Source: Urbifossiella limnaea
GTDB lineage: Bacteria; Planctomycetota; Planctomycetia; Gemmatales; Gemmataceae
Reading direction: 5' to 3'
Assembly (NCBI RefSeq): GCF_007747215.1
Contig: NZ_CP036273.1
Coordinates: forward strand, 5,936,322 to 6,000,321
Length of the DNA: 64,000 nucleotides
Positions 8,249-16,357 of the stretch are shown here, in pieces (the stretch's first letter is position 1; every line of letters starts with the position of its first letter). The position numbers and the translations under genes were made by a program. Under the pieces are notes generated by a model, which made no database searches, was not told the origin of the DNA, and was given only the letters and a program-made list of their open reading frames with translations.

Positions 8249-8254
8249 TACAAT
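8249..8254 (+). promoter_or_regulatory. Candidate -10 element TACAAT, ribE
   Basis: TACAAT ends 6 bases before the ribE ATG, so initiation at the usual distance would give a leaderless mRNA. No good Shine-Dalgarno site precedes the ATG and no clear -35 is seen. Confidence 0.4.
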
Positions 8255-8260
8255 GGGTAC

Positions 8261-8848
8261 ATGTTCACCGGTCTGGTGCAAACGCTCGGCACGGTACGGG
8301 CCGCCGAGGCCGACGGCGACGGCGGCCGCCGCTTCCGCGTGGCCGGGTTCGGCGAGGAACTGGCCGTCGGCGAGAGCGTGGCGGTGAACGGCGCGTGCAT
8401 GACGGTCACCGCCCGCGGCGCCGACGGCTTCGCCTTCCAGGCCGGCCCCGAGAGCCTGCTGCGGACGAACCTGGGGGCGCTGGCCCCCGGCGACGCGGTG
8501 AACCTGGAGCGCGCCCTCCGCGCCGGCGACCTGCTCGGCGGCCACTTCGTCACCGGCCACGTCGACGCCGTGGGGCGCATTGAAGAACGCACCACGACCG
8601 GCGAGTGGGAGACGGTGTGGTTCGGCTTCCCGCCCGGCTGGGACGAGCTGCTCGTGGAGAAGGGCTCGGTGGCGGTGGACGGCGTGAGCCTGACGGTGGT
8701 GGACGTGCGGCCGGACCGGTTCAGTGTGATGCTGATCCCGCACACCCGGGCGCACACCACGCTCGGCCCGAAGGGCGTCGGCGCGGCCGTGAACCTGGAG
8801 TTCGACCTGCTGGCCAAGCACGTCCGCAAACTGGTGCGCCGCGTATAA
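8261..8848 (+). CDS. ribE: Riboflavin synthase alpha chain
   Basis: Catalyses dismutation of two 6,7-dimethyl-8-ribityllumazine molecules to riboflavin and the pyrimidinedione. The 195 residues consist of two lumazine-binding repeats: MFTGLVQTLGTV with VNGACMTVT, and GHFVTGHVDAVG with VDGVSLTVVDV. The N-terminal MFTGLV is diagnostic and fixes the start. No other rib genes are in the window. It is followed after 7 bases by argS. Confidence 0.93.
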   Translation: MFTGLVQTLGTVRAAEADGDGGRRFRVAGFGEELAVGESVAVNGACMTVTARGADGFAFQAGPESLLRTNLGALAPGDAVNLERALRAGDLLGGHFVTGHVDAVGRIEERTTTGEWETVWFGFPPGWDELLVEKGSVAVDGVSLTVVDVRPDRFSVMLIPHTRAHTTLGPKGVGAAVNLEFDLLAKHVRKLVRRV

Positions 8849-8855
8849 CAGCACG

Positions 8856-10679
8856 ATGAACCTGTTGACCCATCTCCGCACCCTGTTCGCGCCGGCGGTG
8901 TCGGCCGCGGCCGCGGACCCGGCGAAGGTGCCGGACTACCTCGCCGCCGTGAAGCCGGCCGGCAACCCCGACCACGGCGACTACCAGGCCAACTTCGCCA
9001 TGGCGCTCGCCAAGGCCGCGGGGAAGAAGCCGCCGGACGTGGCCCGCGAGATCGTCGCCGCCCTCCCCGTGACCACCGACATCGAGCCGCCGACCGTCGC
9101 CGGTCCGGGCTTCATCAACGTCAAGTTCACGCCCGCGTTCCTGGCCCGCGCCGTGCGCGAGCTGGCCACCGACGAGCGCCTCGGCCTGCCGGTCGCGGCG
9201 AACCCGCGGACGTACGTCATCGACTTGAGCGGCCCGAACGTGGCGAAGCCGCTGCACGTCGGCCACCTCCGCAGCACGATCATCGGCGACGCCCTGGTGC
9301 GCGTCCTCCGGGCGCTCGGCCACACCGTCGTCGGCGACAACCACCTCGGCGACTGGGGGACGCAGTTCGGCATCCTCTTGTACGGCTACAAGCACCACCG
9401 CGACGACGCGGCCTTCGCCGCCGACCCGGTCCGCGAGCTGGCCCGCCTGTACGTCGCGGTGCGGAAGCTGTTCAAGCAGGCCGGCGACGACGACGAGGAG
9501 GGGCCGACCGACGACCCGGTGAAGAAGGCCTGCCAGGAGGAGACGGCGAAGCTCCACGCCGGCGACGCCGAGAACGTCGCCCTGTGGCAGACGTTCATGC
9601 CGGCGTGCCTCGAAATGCTCCGCCCGATCTACGACCGGCTCGACGTGAAGATCGACCACGCGCTCGGCGAGAGCTTCTACAACCCGATGCTCCCCGGCGT
9701 CGTGGCCGACCTGCTGGCGAAGGGGCTGGCGCGCGAGAGCAAGGGCGCCGTCGTCATCCCGAACGCAAAGGGCGTGATCCCGCAGACGGACGAGGAGGCG
9801 AAGAAAGAGGAGCCGCCGGCGATCGTCCGCAAGCGCGACGGGGCGTTCACCTACACCACCACCGACCTCGCCACCGTCAAGTACCGGATGGACACCTGGA
9901 AGCCGGACGCGATGCTCTACGTCGTGGACGCCCGCCAGGCGCTCCACTTCAAGACGCTGTTCGCCGCCGCCCGCCGCTGGGGGTACGACCGCGTCGAGTT
10001 CCAGCACGTCCAGTTCGGGTCGATCGTGGGGAAGGACAAGAAGCCATTCCAGACCCGCACCGGCGGCGTGGTCGAACTGTCGTCGCTGCTCGACGAGGCG
10101 GCGGAGGCGGCGCTGACGAAGTACGAGGCGAGCTACGCCGACCGCAAGGCGCACGGCCACGACGTGCCCGAGCTGACGGACGCGGTGAAGCGCGACATCG
10201 CCGAGGTGGTCGGCATCGGCGCGGTGAAGTACGCCGACCTGAGCGGCAACCGCACCAGCGACTACGTCTACGACGCGGACAAGATGACCGCGACGGAGGG
10301 GAACACGGCGAGCTACATGCAGTACGCCTACGCCCGCTGCTGCGCCATCTTCCGCCGCGAGAACATTGACCCCGGCCGCTTCCGCACCGACCCGCCGGCG
10401 GTGATCCTGGGCGAGCCGGCCGAGCGGGCGCTGGCGCTGCAGCTGCTCCGCTTCCCGGAGGCGGTCGAGGCCGCGGCGGCGGACTACCTGCCCCACCTCG
10501 TCACTGGCTACCTGTGGGACCTGGCGAAGGCGTACAGCGTGTTCTTCGAGAACTGCCCGGTGCTGAAGGCGCCGGCGCCCGAGCTCCGCGACAGCCGGCT
10601 GCTGCTGGTGGACCTCGTGGGCCGCACCATCCGACGGGCGCTCGACCTGCTCGGCATCCGCGTCGTGGAGCGGATGTAG
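8856..10679 (+). CDS. argS: Arginyl-tRNA synthetase
   Basis: Class I synthetase charging tRNA-Arg, 607 residues. Features in order: N-terminal additional domain (about 1-110), then the catalytic domain with SGPNVAKPLHVGHLRST containing the HIGH-type motif HVGH. The KMSK-loop region is represented by FQTRTG after KDKKP, as is common in ArgRS. A helical anticodon-binding domain ends in LVGRTIRRALDLLGIRVVER. An acidic insertion GDDDEEGPTDD is present. Co-directional with ribE. Confidence 0.96.
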   Translation: MNLLTHLRTLFAPAVSAAAADPAKVPDYLAAVKPAGNPDHGDYQANFAMALAKAAGKKPPDVAREIVAALPVTTDIEPPTVAGPGFINVKFTPAFLARAVRELATDERLGLPVAANPRTYVIDLSGPNVAKPLHVGHLRSTIIGDALVRVLRALGHTVVGDNHLGDWGTQFGILLYGYKHHRDDAAFAADPVRELARLYVAVRKLFKQAGDDDEEGPTDDPVKKACQEETAKLHAGDAENVALWQTFMPACLEMLRPIYDRLDVKIDHALGESFYNPMLPGVVADLLAKGLARESKGAVVIPNAKGVIPQTDEEAKKEEPPAIVRKRDGAFTYTTTDLATVKYRMDTWKPDAMLYVVDARQALHFKTLFAAARRWGYDRVEFQHVQFGSIVGKDKKPFQTRTGGVVELSSLLDEAAEAALTKYEASYADRKAHGHDVPELTDAVKRDIAEVVGIGAVKYADLSGNRTSDYVYDADKMTATEGNTASYMQYAYARCCAIFRRENIDPGRFRTDPPAVILGEPAERALALQLLRFPEAVEAAAADYLPHLVTGYLWDLAKAYSVFFENCPVLKAPAPELRDSRLLLVDLVGRTIRRALDLLGIRVVERM

Positions 10680-10725
10680 GATTGGTGTGCGAGGGCTCGG
10701 GCTCGGTCGCTTCAGGCCGAAGGCC

Positions 10726-10887
10726 TGACAGCCCTCAGCCCAGGGCAACGCCCTGGGTACGGGAAGCAGACCACCCCCAGCCTGAAGGGCTGGGAGGCTC
10801 GCAGGCCTTCAGCCTGCAACGTTCTTCGCACCGCGTACCCAGGGCGGCGGTCGCTGACGCTCCCTTGCCCTGGGCTGAGGGCTGTCA
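10726..10887. repeat. Large compound palindromic intergenic repeat before obgE
   Basis: The left block (10726-10760, TGACAGCCCTCAGCCCAGGG onward) is the reverse complement of 10835-10887, except for an extra ~18 bases in the right block. The interior carries smaller palindromes: CCAGCCTGAAGGGCTGG (10777-10793) and GCAGGCCTTCAGCCTGC (10801-10817). The layout resembles REP/BIME-type clusters. It fills most of the 254-base argS-obgE gap. Confidence 0.8.
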
Positions 10888-10933
10888 CCCCTTCGGGGTG
10901 AAACCCGGAACCCTGAACCCGAAACTGGCTCCC

Positions 10934-12046
10934 ATGTTCGTCGATCGTGTCGAGTTGTACGTGAAGGGCGGGGACGGCGGCCGCGGGGCCGTGTCGTTCC
11001 GGCGCGAGAAGTACGTCCCGCGCGGCGGCCCCGACGGTGGCGACGGCGGCGACGGCGGGTCGGTCATCGTCCGCGCCGACCCGAACGCCGACAACCTCGC
11101 CGGCCTCACCATGAAGAAGCACTGGAAGGCCAAGAACGGCGAAGCCGGCTCCGGCGCCCGCTGCGCCGGGTCCGACGCCGAGGACGTGATCCTCCTCGTG
11201 CCGCCGGGCACCATCATCCGCGACCGCGACCGCGGCAACGTCCTGAAAGACCTGACCACCGAGGGCGAGGAAGTGGTGGTGGCGAAGGGCGGCCGCGGCG
11301 GCCGCGGCAACCACCACTTCAAGAGCGCCACGAACCGCACGCCGCGCCAGTTCGGGCCGGGCGAGGACGGCGAGGAGCGGCACATCAGCCTGGAGCTGAA
11401 GGTGATCGCCGACGCCGGCCTGGTTGGCTTCCCGAACGCCGGCAAGTCCACGCTGCTGAGCCGGCTGTCGCGGGCCACGCCGGAAATCGCCCCGTACCCG
11501 TTCACCACGAAGCACCCGCACCTCGGCATCGTCACGCTCGGCGACGCCGGCTTCGTGCTCGCCGACCTGCCCGGCCTGATCGAGGGCGCGGCGCAGGGCG
11601 TGGGCCTGGGGCACGAGTTCCTGCGGCACGTCGAGCGGACGCGGGTGCTGGTTCACGTCGTGGAGCCGTTCCCGTCCGACGCCGCCGACCCGGTGAAGAA
11701 CTATCACACCATCCGCAAGGAGCTGGCCGACTACACCATCCCGCTGGACGGCCGGCCGGAGATCGTGTGCGTCAGCAAGGCGGAGCTGCCCGGCGCCGAC
11801 GCCGTGCGCGACAAGTTGGCCGCGGAACTGGGCCGCGAGGTGCTCCTGTTCTCGGCGGTGACCGGTCAGGGTCTGTCGGGGGTGGTGGGCCGGGTGCTGG
11901 CGCTGCTGACGGAACTGAAGGCGGCGGAGCCGAAGGAGGTGCGGCGGCCGCCGGTCGAGTTCCCGACGGAGGCCGCGGTGCGGACCGAGGACTTCAAGAC
12001 GCAGCCGGTGCCGAGCATCACCCCGCCGGCCGACGCGGGGGGGTGA
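10934..12046 (+). CDS. obgE: Obg-family GTPase (ObgE/CgtA)
   Basis: Ribosome-associated GTPase involved in 50S maturation and stress signalling. 370 residues. The glycine-rich Obg fold (about 1-158) has GGDGGRGAVSFRREK and PDGGDGGDGGSV. The G domain follows with P-loop GFPNAGKST, switch FTTKHPHLG, DLPGLIEGA and the guanine motif SKAE in place of NKxD. The short acidic or Pro-rich tail after about residue 335 lacks a clear OCT domain. The start is fixed by the MFVDRVELYVKGG motif. Confidence 0.95.
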   Translation: MFVDRVELYVKGGDGGRGAVSFRREKYVPRGGPDGGDGGDGGSVIVRADPNADNLAGLTMKKHWKAKNGEAGSGARCAGSDAEDVILLVPPGTIIRDRDRGNVLKDLTTEGEEVVVAKGGRGGRGNHHFKSATNRTPRQFGPGEDGEERHISLELKVIADAGLVGFPNAGKSTLLSRLSRATPEIAPYPFTTKHPHLGIVTLGDAGFVLADLPGLIEGAAQGVGLGHEFLRHVERTRVLVHVVEPFPSDAADPVKNYHTIRKELADYTIPLDGRPEIVCVSKAELPGADAVRDKLAAELGREVLLFSAVTGQGLSGVVGRVLALLTELKAAEPKEVRRPPVEFPTEAAVRTEDFKTQPVPSITPPADAGG

Positions 12047-12072
12047 GTCCGTGTTCGTCGGCTCGGGGGTGT

Positions 12073-12118
12073 GTCCGCTTGCGGCTTAGCGTAGGGCAGC
12101 GCTAAGCCGCAAGCGGAC
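12073..12118. terminator. Perfect 19-bp stem-loop after obgE (GCTTGCGGCTTAGC family)
   Basis: GTCCGCTTGCGGCTTAGCG (12073-12091) pairs perfectly with 12100-12118 across an 8-base loop. There is no U-tract, so rho-independent termination is not certain. The core GCTTGCGGCTTAGC recurs in the much longer palindrome at 24054-24123. Confidence 0.65.
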
Positions 12119-12149
12119 TCACCCACGAGCTAAAACCCTTCGAGCCCCC

Positions 12150-12908
12150 ATGCTTCCCGCCGTGGTCGTGGACATCGGCAACACCCGCGTTAAATGGGGC
12201 CGGTGCGCCGCCGACGGCATCGCCGACGTGGTCGCGCTGCCGCCCGACCCCGCGGCGTGGGCCGCGCAGGTCGCCGCGTGGGGGCTCGGCCGCGGCACCC
12301 GCTGGGCCGTCGGCGGCGTCAACCCGCCGGTCGCCGACGCCCTCGCCGCGTGGGTCGAATCCATCGGCGGAACCTGTCATCACTTCCGGTCACCCACGGA
12401 ATTGCCGATCCCGCTCCTGGTGGACGAGCCCGCCGCCGTCGGCATCGACCGCGTGTTCGGCGCGCTGGCGGCCCGGTCTCTCGTCCCCCCCAGTACGCCG
12501 GCCGTGACCGTGGACGTGGGGACGGCGGTCACGGTGAACCTGGTGGACGCGGCGGGGGCGTTCCGCGGCGGCGCCATCTTCCCCGGCCCACGGCTCATGG
12601 CGCTGGCGCTGCGCGACCGCACCGCACAACTGCCGCTCGTCGAACTCACGGGCTCGCCCGAGGGGTTGGGGCCGGCGACGAACACGGCCGCGGCCATCCG
12701 CACCGGGATCGAGTCGGCGGTCGTCGGCGGGGTACACGGGCTGATCTGCGGTGCGCTCGACGCGGCCCCCGCCCCCGGGGCGTGGGTGTTCATCACCGGC
12801 GGCGCGGCCACAGTGCTGGCCCCCTACCACCTGCGGGACGTCACGATGACGCGCGAACCGGCGCTGAACCTCCTCGGCATCCGCCTCGCCGCGGCGGCGC
12901 TGGGGTGA
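12150..12908 (+). CDS. coaX: Type III pantothenate kinase
   Basis: Phosphorylates pantothenate, the first committed step of CoA synthesis. 252 residues with the ASKHA-fold motifs of CoaX: DIGNTRVKWG (8-17), VGIDR, DVGTAVTVNLVD, FRGGAIFPG and the NTAAAIRTG segment. Type III kinases use a monovalent cation and are not inhibited by CoA. The panD gene at 62776 belongs to the same pathway but is far away. Confidence 0.92.
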   Translation: MLPAVVVDIGNTRVKWGRCAADGIADVVALPPDPAAWAAQVAAWGLGRGTRWAVGGVNPPVADALAAWVESIGGTCHHFRSPTELPIPLLVDEPAAVGIDRVFGALAARSLVPPSTPAVTVDVGTAVTVNLVDAAGAFRGGAIFPGPRLMALALRDRTAQLPLVELTGSPEGLGPATNTAAAIRTGIESAVVGGVHGLICGALDAAPAPGAWVFITGGAATVLAPYHLRDVTMTREPALNLLGIRLAAAALG

Positions 12909-13070
12909 GCCTCGCGTGACCACCCCCGGTCACAGGGTTGCCACCGGCCACGGCCCGCCGCCCCACTTCCCCGCGATTTCCCCGTCAATTCTGCACTTCC
13001 GGCCGCCGGCACGCCGGATGCCTTGGAGTGGCCGAACCGACCGCCCGTCGCATCGACCCGGAGCCGTTTC

Positions 13071-14069
13071 GTGCCAACGTCCCGCCGTGCCGCGTTCACC
13101 CTCATCGAACTGCTGGTGGTCATCGCCATCATCGCCATCCTGATCGGGCTGCTGCTCCCGGCGGTGCAGAAGGTCCGCGAGGCGGCGGCGCGGATCAAGT
13201 GCACCAACAACATGAAGCAGCTCGGCCTCGCGCTGCACAACTACGAGAGCGCCCGCGGCGAGTTCCCGATGTCGAAGCGGCTGTTCAAGGACGCCACCCT
13301 CCCCGAGGCGGCTCAGCGGAGCTGGATGCCCGACGCCCTGCCGTACATCGAGCAGGGCGCCCTGCTGGCGCAGTACGACCTGCGGGAGAACTGGTGGGTC
13401 GGCAACAACGGCGTCCTGGCCCAGACGCAGCTCCGCGTCGTGCAGTGCCCGTCCACCCCGAACCCGGACCGCCTCCAGAACAAGATCGAGGTCACCCCGC
13501 CGAACAAGGTCGGCGCCTGCACCGACTACTACGTCGTCGAGGGAATCCACGCCAACTTCAACACCAACGCCGGGCTGACCGGCACGGACCAGGTCACCGG
13601 GGACCGGGCCGGGGCGATGACCGGCTGGACGGCGGTCACGGCCCCGCGGCCGTCCAACCGGATCACGTCGGTCCTCGACGGCACGTCGAACACCATGCTC
13701 GTCGGGGAGAACGCCGGCCGCGAGGACGTGTACCGCAACGGCAAGCTGGCGGCCGCGGCGAACGCGACCACCGCCGCGGCCGACTGCGCCCGCGCCCGCG
13801 GCGGGGCGTGGGCGACGAACGACAACCCGTTCGAGATCGGCCAGCTGGTCAACTGGTGCGGCGGCGGGGCAGCGCCGGGCCTGCCGCCGACGCCGATGAA
13901 GGTGAACGGGTCGAACGAGTGGGGCTACCTGTTCTACTCGATGCACCCCGGCGGCGCGAACGTGACGATGGCCGACGGGTCGGTGCGGTTCGTGCGCGAG
14001 AGCACGCCGGTGCGCACCCTCGGCATCCTCGCCACCCGCGCCGGCGGCGAGGTGGCGCCTTCGGAATGA
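13071..14069 (+). CDS. DUF1559 protein with pseudopilin-type N-terminal methylation motif
   Basis: 332 residues. RRAAFTLIELLVVIAIIAIL near the N-terminus is a type IV pilin-like prepilin peptidase site plus transmembrane helix. The DUF1559 body follows (CTNNMKQLGLALHNYESA, and near the end HPGGANVTMADGSVRFV). These proteins are hugely expanded in planctomycetes; the exact role is unknown, and cell-surface or secretion-associated pseudopilin function is presumed. GTG 13071 is chosen because it places the charged leader (MPTSRR) directly before the motif. Its stop lies in the heptamer hairpin that also supplies the next gene's start. Confidence 0.88.
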   Translation: MPTSRRAAFTLIELLVVIAIIAILIGLLLPAVQKVREAAARIKCTNNMKQLGLALHNYESARGEFPMSKRLFKDATLPEAAQRSWMPDALPYIEQGALLAQYDLRENWWVGNNGVLAQTQLRVVQCPSTPNPDRLQNKIEVTPPNKVGACTDYYVVEGIHANFNTNAGLTGTDQVTGDRAGAMTGWTAVTAPRPSNRITSVLDGTSNTMLVGENAGREDVYRNGKLAAAANATTAAADCARARGGAWATNDNPFEIGQLVNWCGGGAAPGLPPTPMKVNGSNEWGYLFYSMHPGGANVTMADGSVRFVRESTPVRTLGILATRAGGEVAPSE

Positions 14070-14168
14070 CGAATGACGAATGACGAGATCCCGGACGGGT
14101 TGCCCGTGGTTGCGTCGCCGGGTAGTCATTCTTCGTCATTCGTCATTCGTCATTCGTCATTCGTCATG
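14064..14168. repeat. Heptamer hairpin: three ATGACGA units opposite five TCGTCAT units
   Basis: Three tandem ATGACGA copies (14066-14086) face five tandem TCGTCAT copies (14133-14167), with 46 bases between. The arms are fully complementary in several registers. The TGA at 14067-14069 ends the DUF1559 gene inside the first unit, and the ATG at 14166 of the GTPase gene straddles the end of the last unit. Confidence 0.85.
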
Positions 14169-15287
14169 ACCCGCGTGTCCGTCCTCACCCCGGCCGGGTC
14201 CGCCGCCATCGCCACCGTGGCGGTGACCGGCCCCCGCGCGTGGGGGCTGACACGCTGGCTGTTCCGCCCCGCCGGCGGCCGGACGCTGCCCGACGCCCCT
14301 GAGCCACACCGCTTCTGGGTCGGCCGCCTCGCCGACGGCGACGAGGTGGTGCTCGCCGTGCGGGCCGTCACACCCGAGGTGTGTGTCGAGCTGCACGGCC
14401 ACGGCGGCCGCCGCGTCGTGCGGCAGACGGTGGAGGCGTTCACCGCCCGCGGGTGCGTCGAGGACGGGGCCGCCCGCAGCGACGTGTGGGAACTCCTGTC
14501 CCGCGCCCCGACGCTGCGCACCGCGAACATCCTGCTCGACCAGGCGCACGGCGCCTTCGACCGGGCCGTCCGCGCCGCCCTCGTCGCTCTCGACGACGAC
14601 ACAGACGCCCGCCCGCTCCTCGCCGAACTCGCACGCTTCGCCCCAATCGGCCGGCACCTCGTGGAGCCGTGGAAGGTGGTGGTCGCGGGCCCGCCGAACG
14701 TCGGCAAGAGTTCGCTGGTGAACGCGCTGGCCGGCTACCAGCGCGCGGTCGTGTCGCCGACCCCCGGCACGACGCGCGACGTGGTGACGACGGCGCTCGC
14801 GTTCGACGGCTGGCCGGTCGAGCTGGCCGACACCGCGGGGTTGCGCGACGCCGCCGGCCTTGAGGCGGAGGGGATCGAACGAGCGCGGGCGCGGCTGGCG
14901 ACGGCCGATCTGGTGTTGTGGGTGACGGACGCGAGTACGGACGACCCCGAATGGCCCGACGACGAGACGTCTGCCCTCGTTCCCCCGCCGACGACCCGCT
15001 GGGTGCTCGTTCTGAACAAGTCGGACTGCGGCCTCGACCGTTCCCCCAACCAACCCCCCGGTGCGGTTCCTGTCTCCGCCCTGACGGGAGATGGGATTCC
15101 CGGGCTGGCTTCGTGGATCGCCTACCGGCTCGTTCCCGACTCGCTCCCGCCTGGTGCCGCTGTGCCGTACACCCCGGAGTTGGCCGAGACGGTGACTCGC
15201 GCCCACGCCGCGCTGGCATTCGGACAATCGGACGAGGCAGCCCGGCTACTCCGTTCCTGCGTCACCGCCGAACCGCCGGCGGGATAA
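14166..15287 (+). CDS. MnmE/TrmE-like GTPase lacking the C-terminal Cys motif
   Basis: 373 residues. The N-terminal TrmE-like part contains VELHGHGG. The embedded G domain has P-loop GPPNVGKSS, the GTTRD switch, DTAGLR and NKSD. MnmE, with MnmG, modifies wobble uridine (cmnm5U) of tRNAs. Canonical MnmE is about 450 residues and ends in FCIGK, whose Cys is needed for activity. This protein ends LLRSCVTAEPPAG and is shortened, especially in the helical domain. It may be a divergent, possibly non-modifying homologue. ATG 14166 starts the conserved region; the upstream frame is only translated repeat. Confidence 0.8.
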   Translation: MTRVSVLTPAGSAAIATVAVTGPRAWGLTRWLFRPAGGRTLPDAPEPHRFWVGRLADGDEVVLAVRAVTPEVCVELHGHGGRRVVRQTVEAFTARGCVEDGAARSDVWELLSRAPTLRTANILLDQAHGAFDRAVRAALVALDDDTDARPLLAELARFAPIGRHLVEPWKVVVAGPPNVGKSSLVNALAGYQRAVVSPTPGTTRDVVTTALAFDGWPVELADTAGLRDAAGLEAEGIERARARLATADLVLWVTDASTDDPEWPDDETSALVPPPTTRWVLVLNKSDCGLDRSPNQPPGAVPVSALTGDGIPGLASWIAYRLVPDSLPPGAAVPYTPELAETVTRAHAALAFGQSDEAARLLRSCVTAEPPAG

Positions 15288-15350
15288 CGGGTTCGGAACG
15301 GCCGTGGCCGCGGCTGTCGATCCAATATTGATCTTTATGAGTCGGTGACA

Positions 15351-15393
15351 TGTTTCCGCGACCCGACCCCCCTCGGCCGGAAAGAAGAATCCC
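15351..15393. repeat. TGTTTCCGCGACCCG repeat copy 1
   Basis: TGTTTCCGCGACCCG (15351-15365) is identical to 32890-32904. Both copies are followed by a CGGAAA right half that can fold back on TTTCCG. Each lies in an intergenic region just upstream of a rightward gene. Confidence 0.5.
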
Positions 15394-15452
15394 GGCTTGA
15401 GGGTGGGCCGCGGGATACAACAGCGGCGTCCTTCTCCGTTGCGGAGCGTGCC

Positions 15453-16310
15453 ATGCAGCTCGGGAAAGTCCGTCGGCCGAACGGCCGCGTCGGCGTCGTG
15501 CTCGTCGAGTCCGGCCACGTCTTCGACCTCGACATGACCCGCAAGCCGGGCGTCCACACCCTCGCCGACGTGCTCCACGCCCCCGACCCCCTCCGGCTGG
15601 CGCGCGAACTCATCGACGCGGGAAGCACGTCGGAGCCGGCCGGGCGGCAGGTGTATCTGGCGCCGGTGGACAAGCAGGAGGTGTGGGCTGCGGGCGTGAC
15701 GTACAAGCGGAGCAAAGTGGCCCGCGAGGAAGAGAGCAAGGGGGCGGCCCAGTTCTACGACAAGGTGTACACGGCGCCGCGGCCGGAGCTGTTCCTGAAG
15801 GCCACGCCGGCGCGGGTGGTCCACCCCGGCGAGCCGGTGAAGGTGCGGGCCGACAGCACCTGGAGCGTGCCGGAGCCGGAGTTGGCGCTGGTGGTGTCGC
15901 CGGACCTGCGGATCGTGGGGTACACGGTCGGCAACGACATGAGCGCCCGCGACATCGAGGGCGAGAACCCGCTGTACCTGCCGCAGGCGAAGATCTACAA
16001 GCAGTCGTGCAGCATCGGCCCGCTGGTGACGCTGGCCGCGAAGATGCCGCCGCTGGCCGGCGTGGAGATCAAGCTGACGATCAAGCGCGGCGGAACGACG
16101 GCGTTCGAGGGGAGCACGACGCTGGAGCAACTGTCGCGGACGCCGGAGAGCCTGGTCGAGTGGCTCGGCAAGGAAAACGCCTTCCCCGACGGCGCGCTGC
16201 TGCTGACGGGCACCGGCATCGTGCCGCCGGACGAGTTCACGCTGAAGCCGGGCGACGCGGTGAGCATCAGCATCACGGGAATCGGCACGCTGTCGAACCC
16301 GGTGGTGTGA
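15453..16310 (+). CDS. Fumarylacetoacetate hydrolase (FAH) family protein
   Basis: 285 residues. The C-terminal FAH fold is seen in VWAAGVTYKRSK, PELFLKATPARVV, VPEPELALVV (metal-binding acidic residues) and GYTVGNDMSARDIEGENPLY, with the catalytic glycine-rich end LLLTGTGIVPP. The family includes C-C bond hydrolases, decarboxylases and isomerases of catechol or ketoacid breakdown; the exact substrate is unknown. ATG 15453 has GGAG 7 bases upstream, and the upstream open frame is the repeat at 15351. No neighbouring catabolic genes support a specific pathway. Confidence 0.87.
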   Translation: MQLGKVRRPNGRVGVVLVESGHVFDLDMTRKPGVHTLADVLHAPDPLRLARELIDAGSTSEPAGRQVYLAPVDKQEVWAAGVTYKRSKVAREEESKGAAQFYDKVYTAPRPELFLKATPARVVHPGEPVKVRADSTWSVPEPELALVVSPDLRIVGYTVGNDMSARDIEGENPLYLPQAKIYKQSCSIGPLVTLAAKMPPLAGVEIKLTIKRGGTTAFEGSTTLEQLSRTPESLVEWLGKENAFPDGALLLTGTGIVPPDEFTLKPGDAVSISITGIGTLSNPVV

Positions 16311-16357
16311 GGCGATTCGCACAAGTCGCCCCCCGCCGGCACCCGAAGAATCCGGAC

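Noticed and set aside
10680-10933. Peptide-coding potential in the argS-obgE gap
   Set aside because: The open frames there are translations of the palindromic repeat and have no start with a ribosome-binding site.
14133-14167. Tandem TCGTCAT copies as a possible CRISPR array
   Set aside because: Units are 7 bases and directly adjacent, with no spacers and no cas genes nearby.
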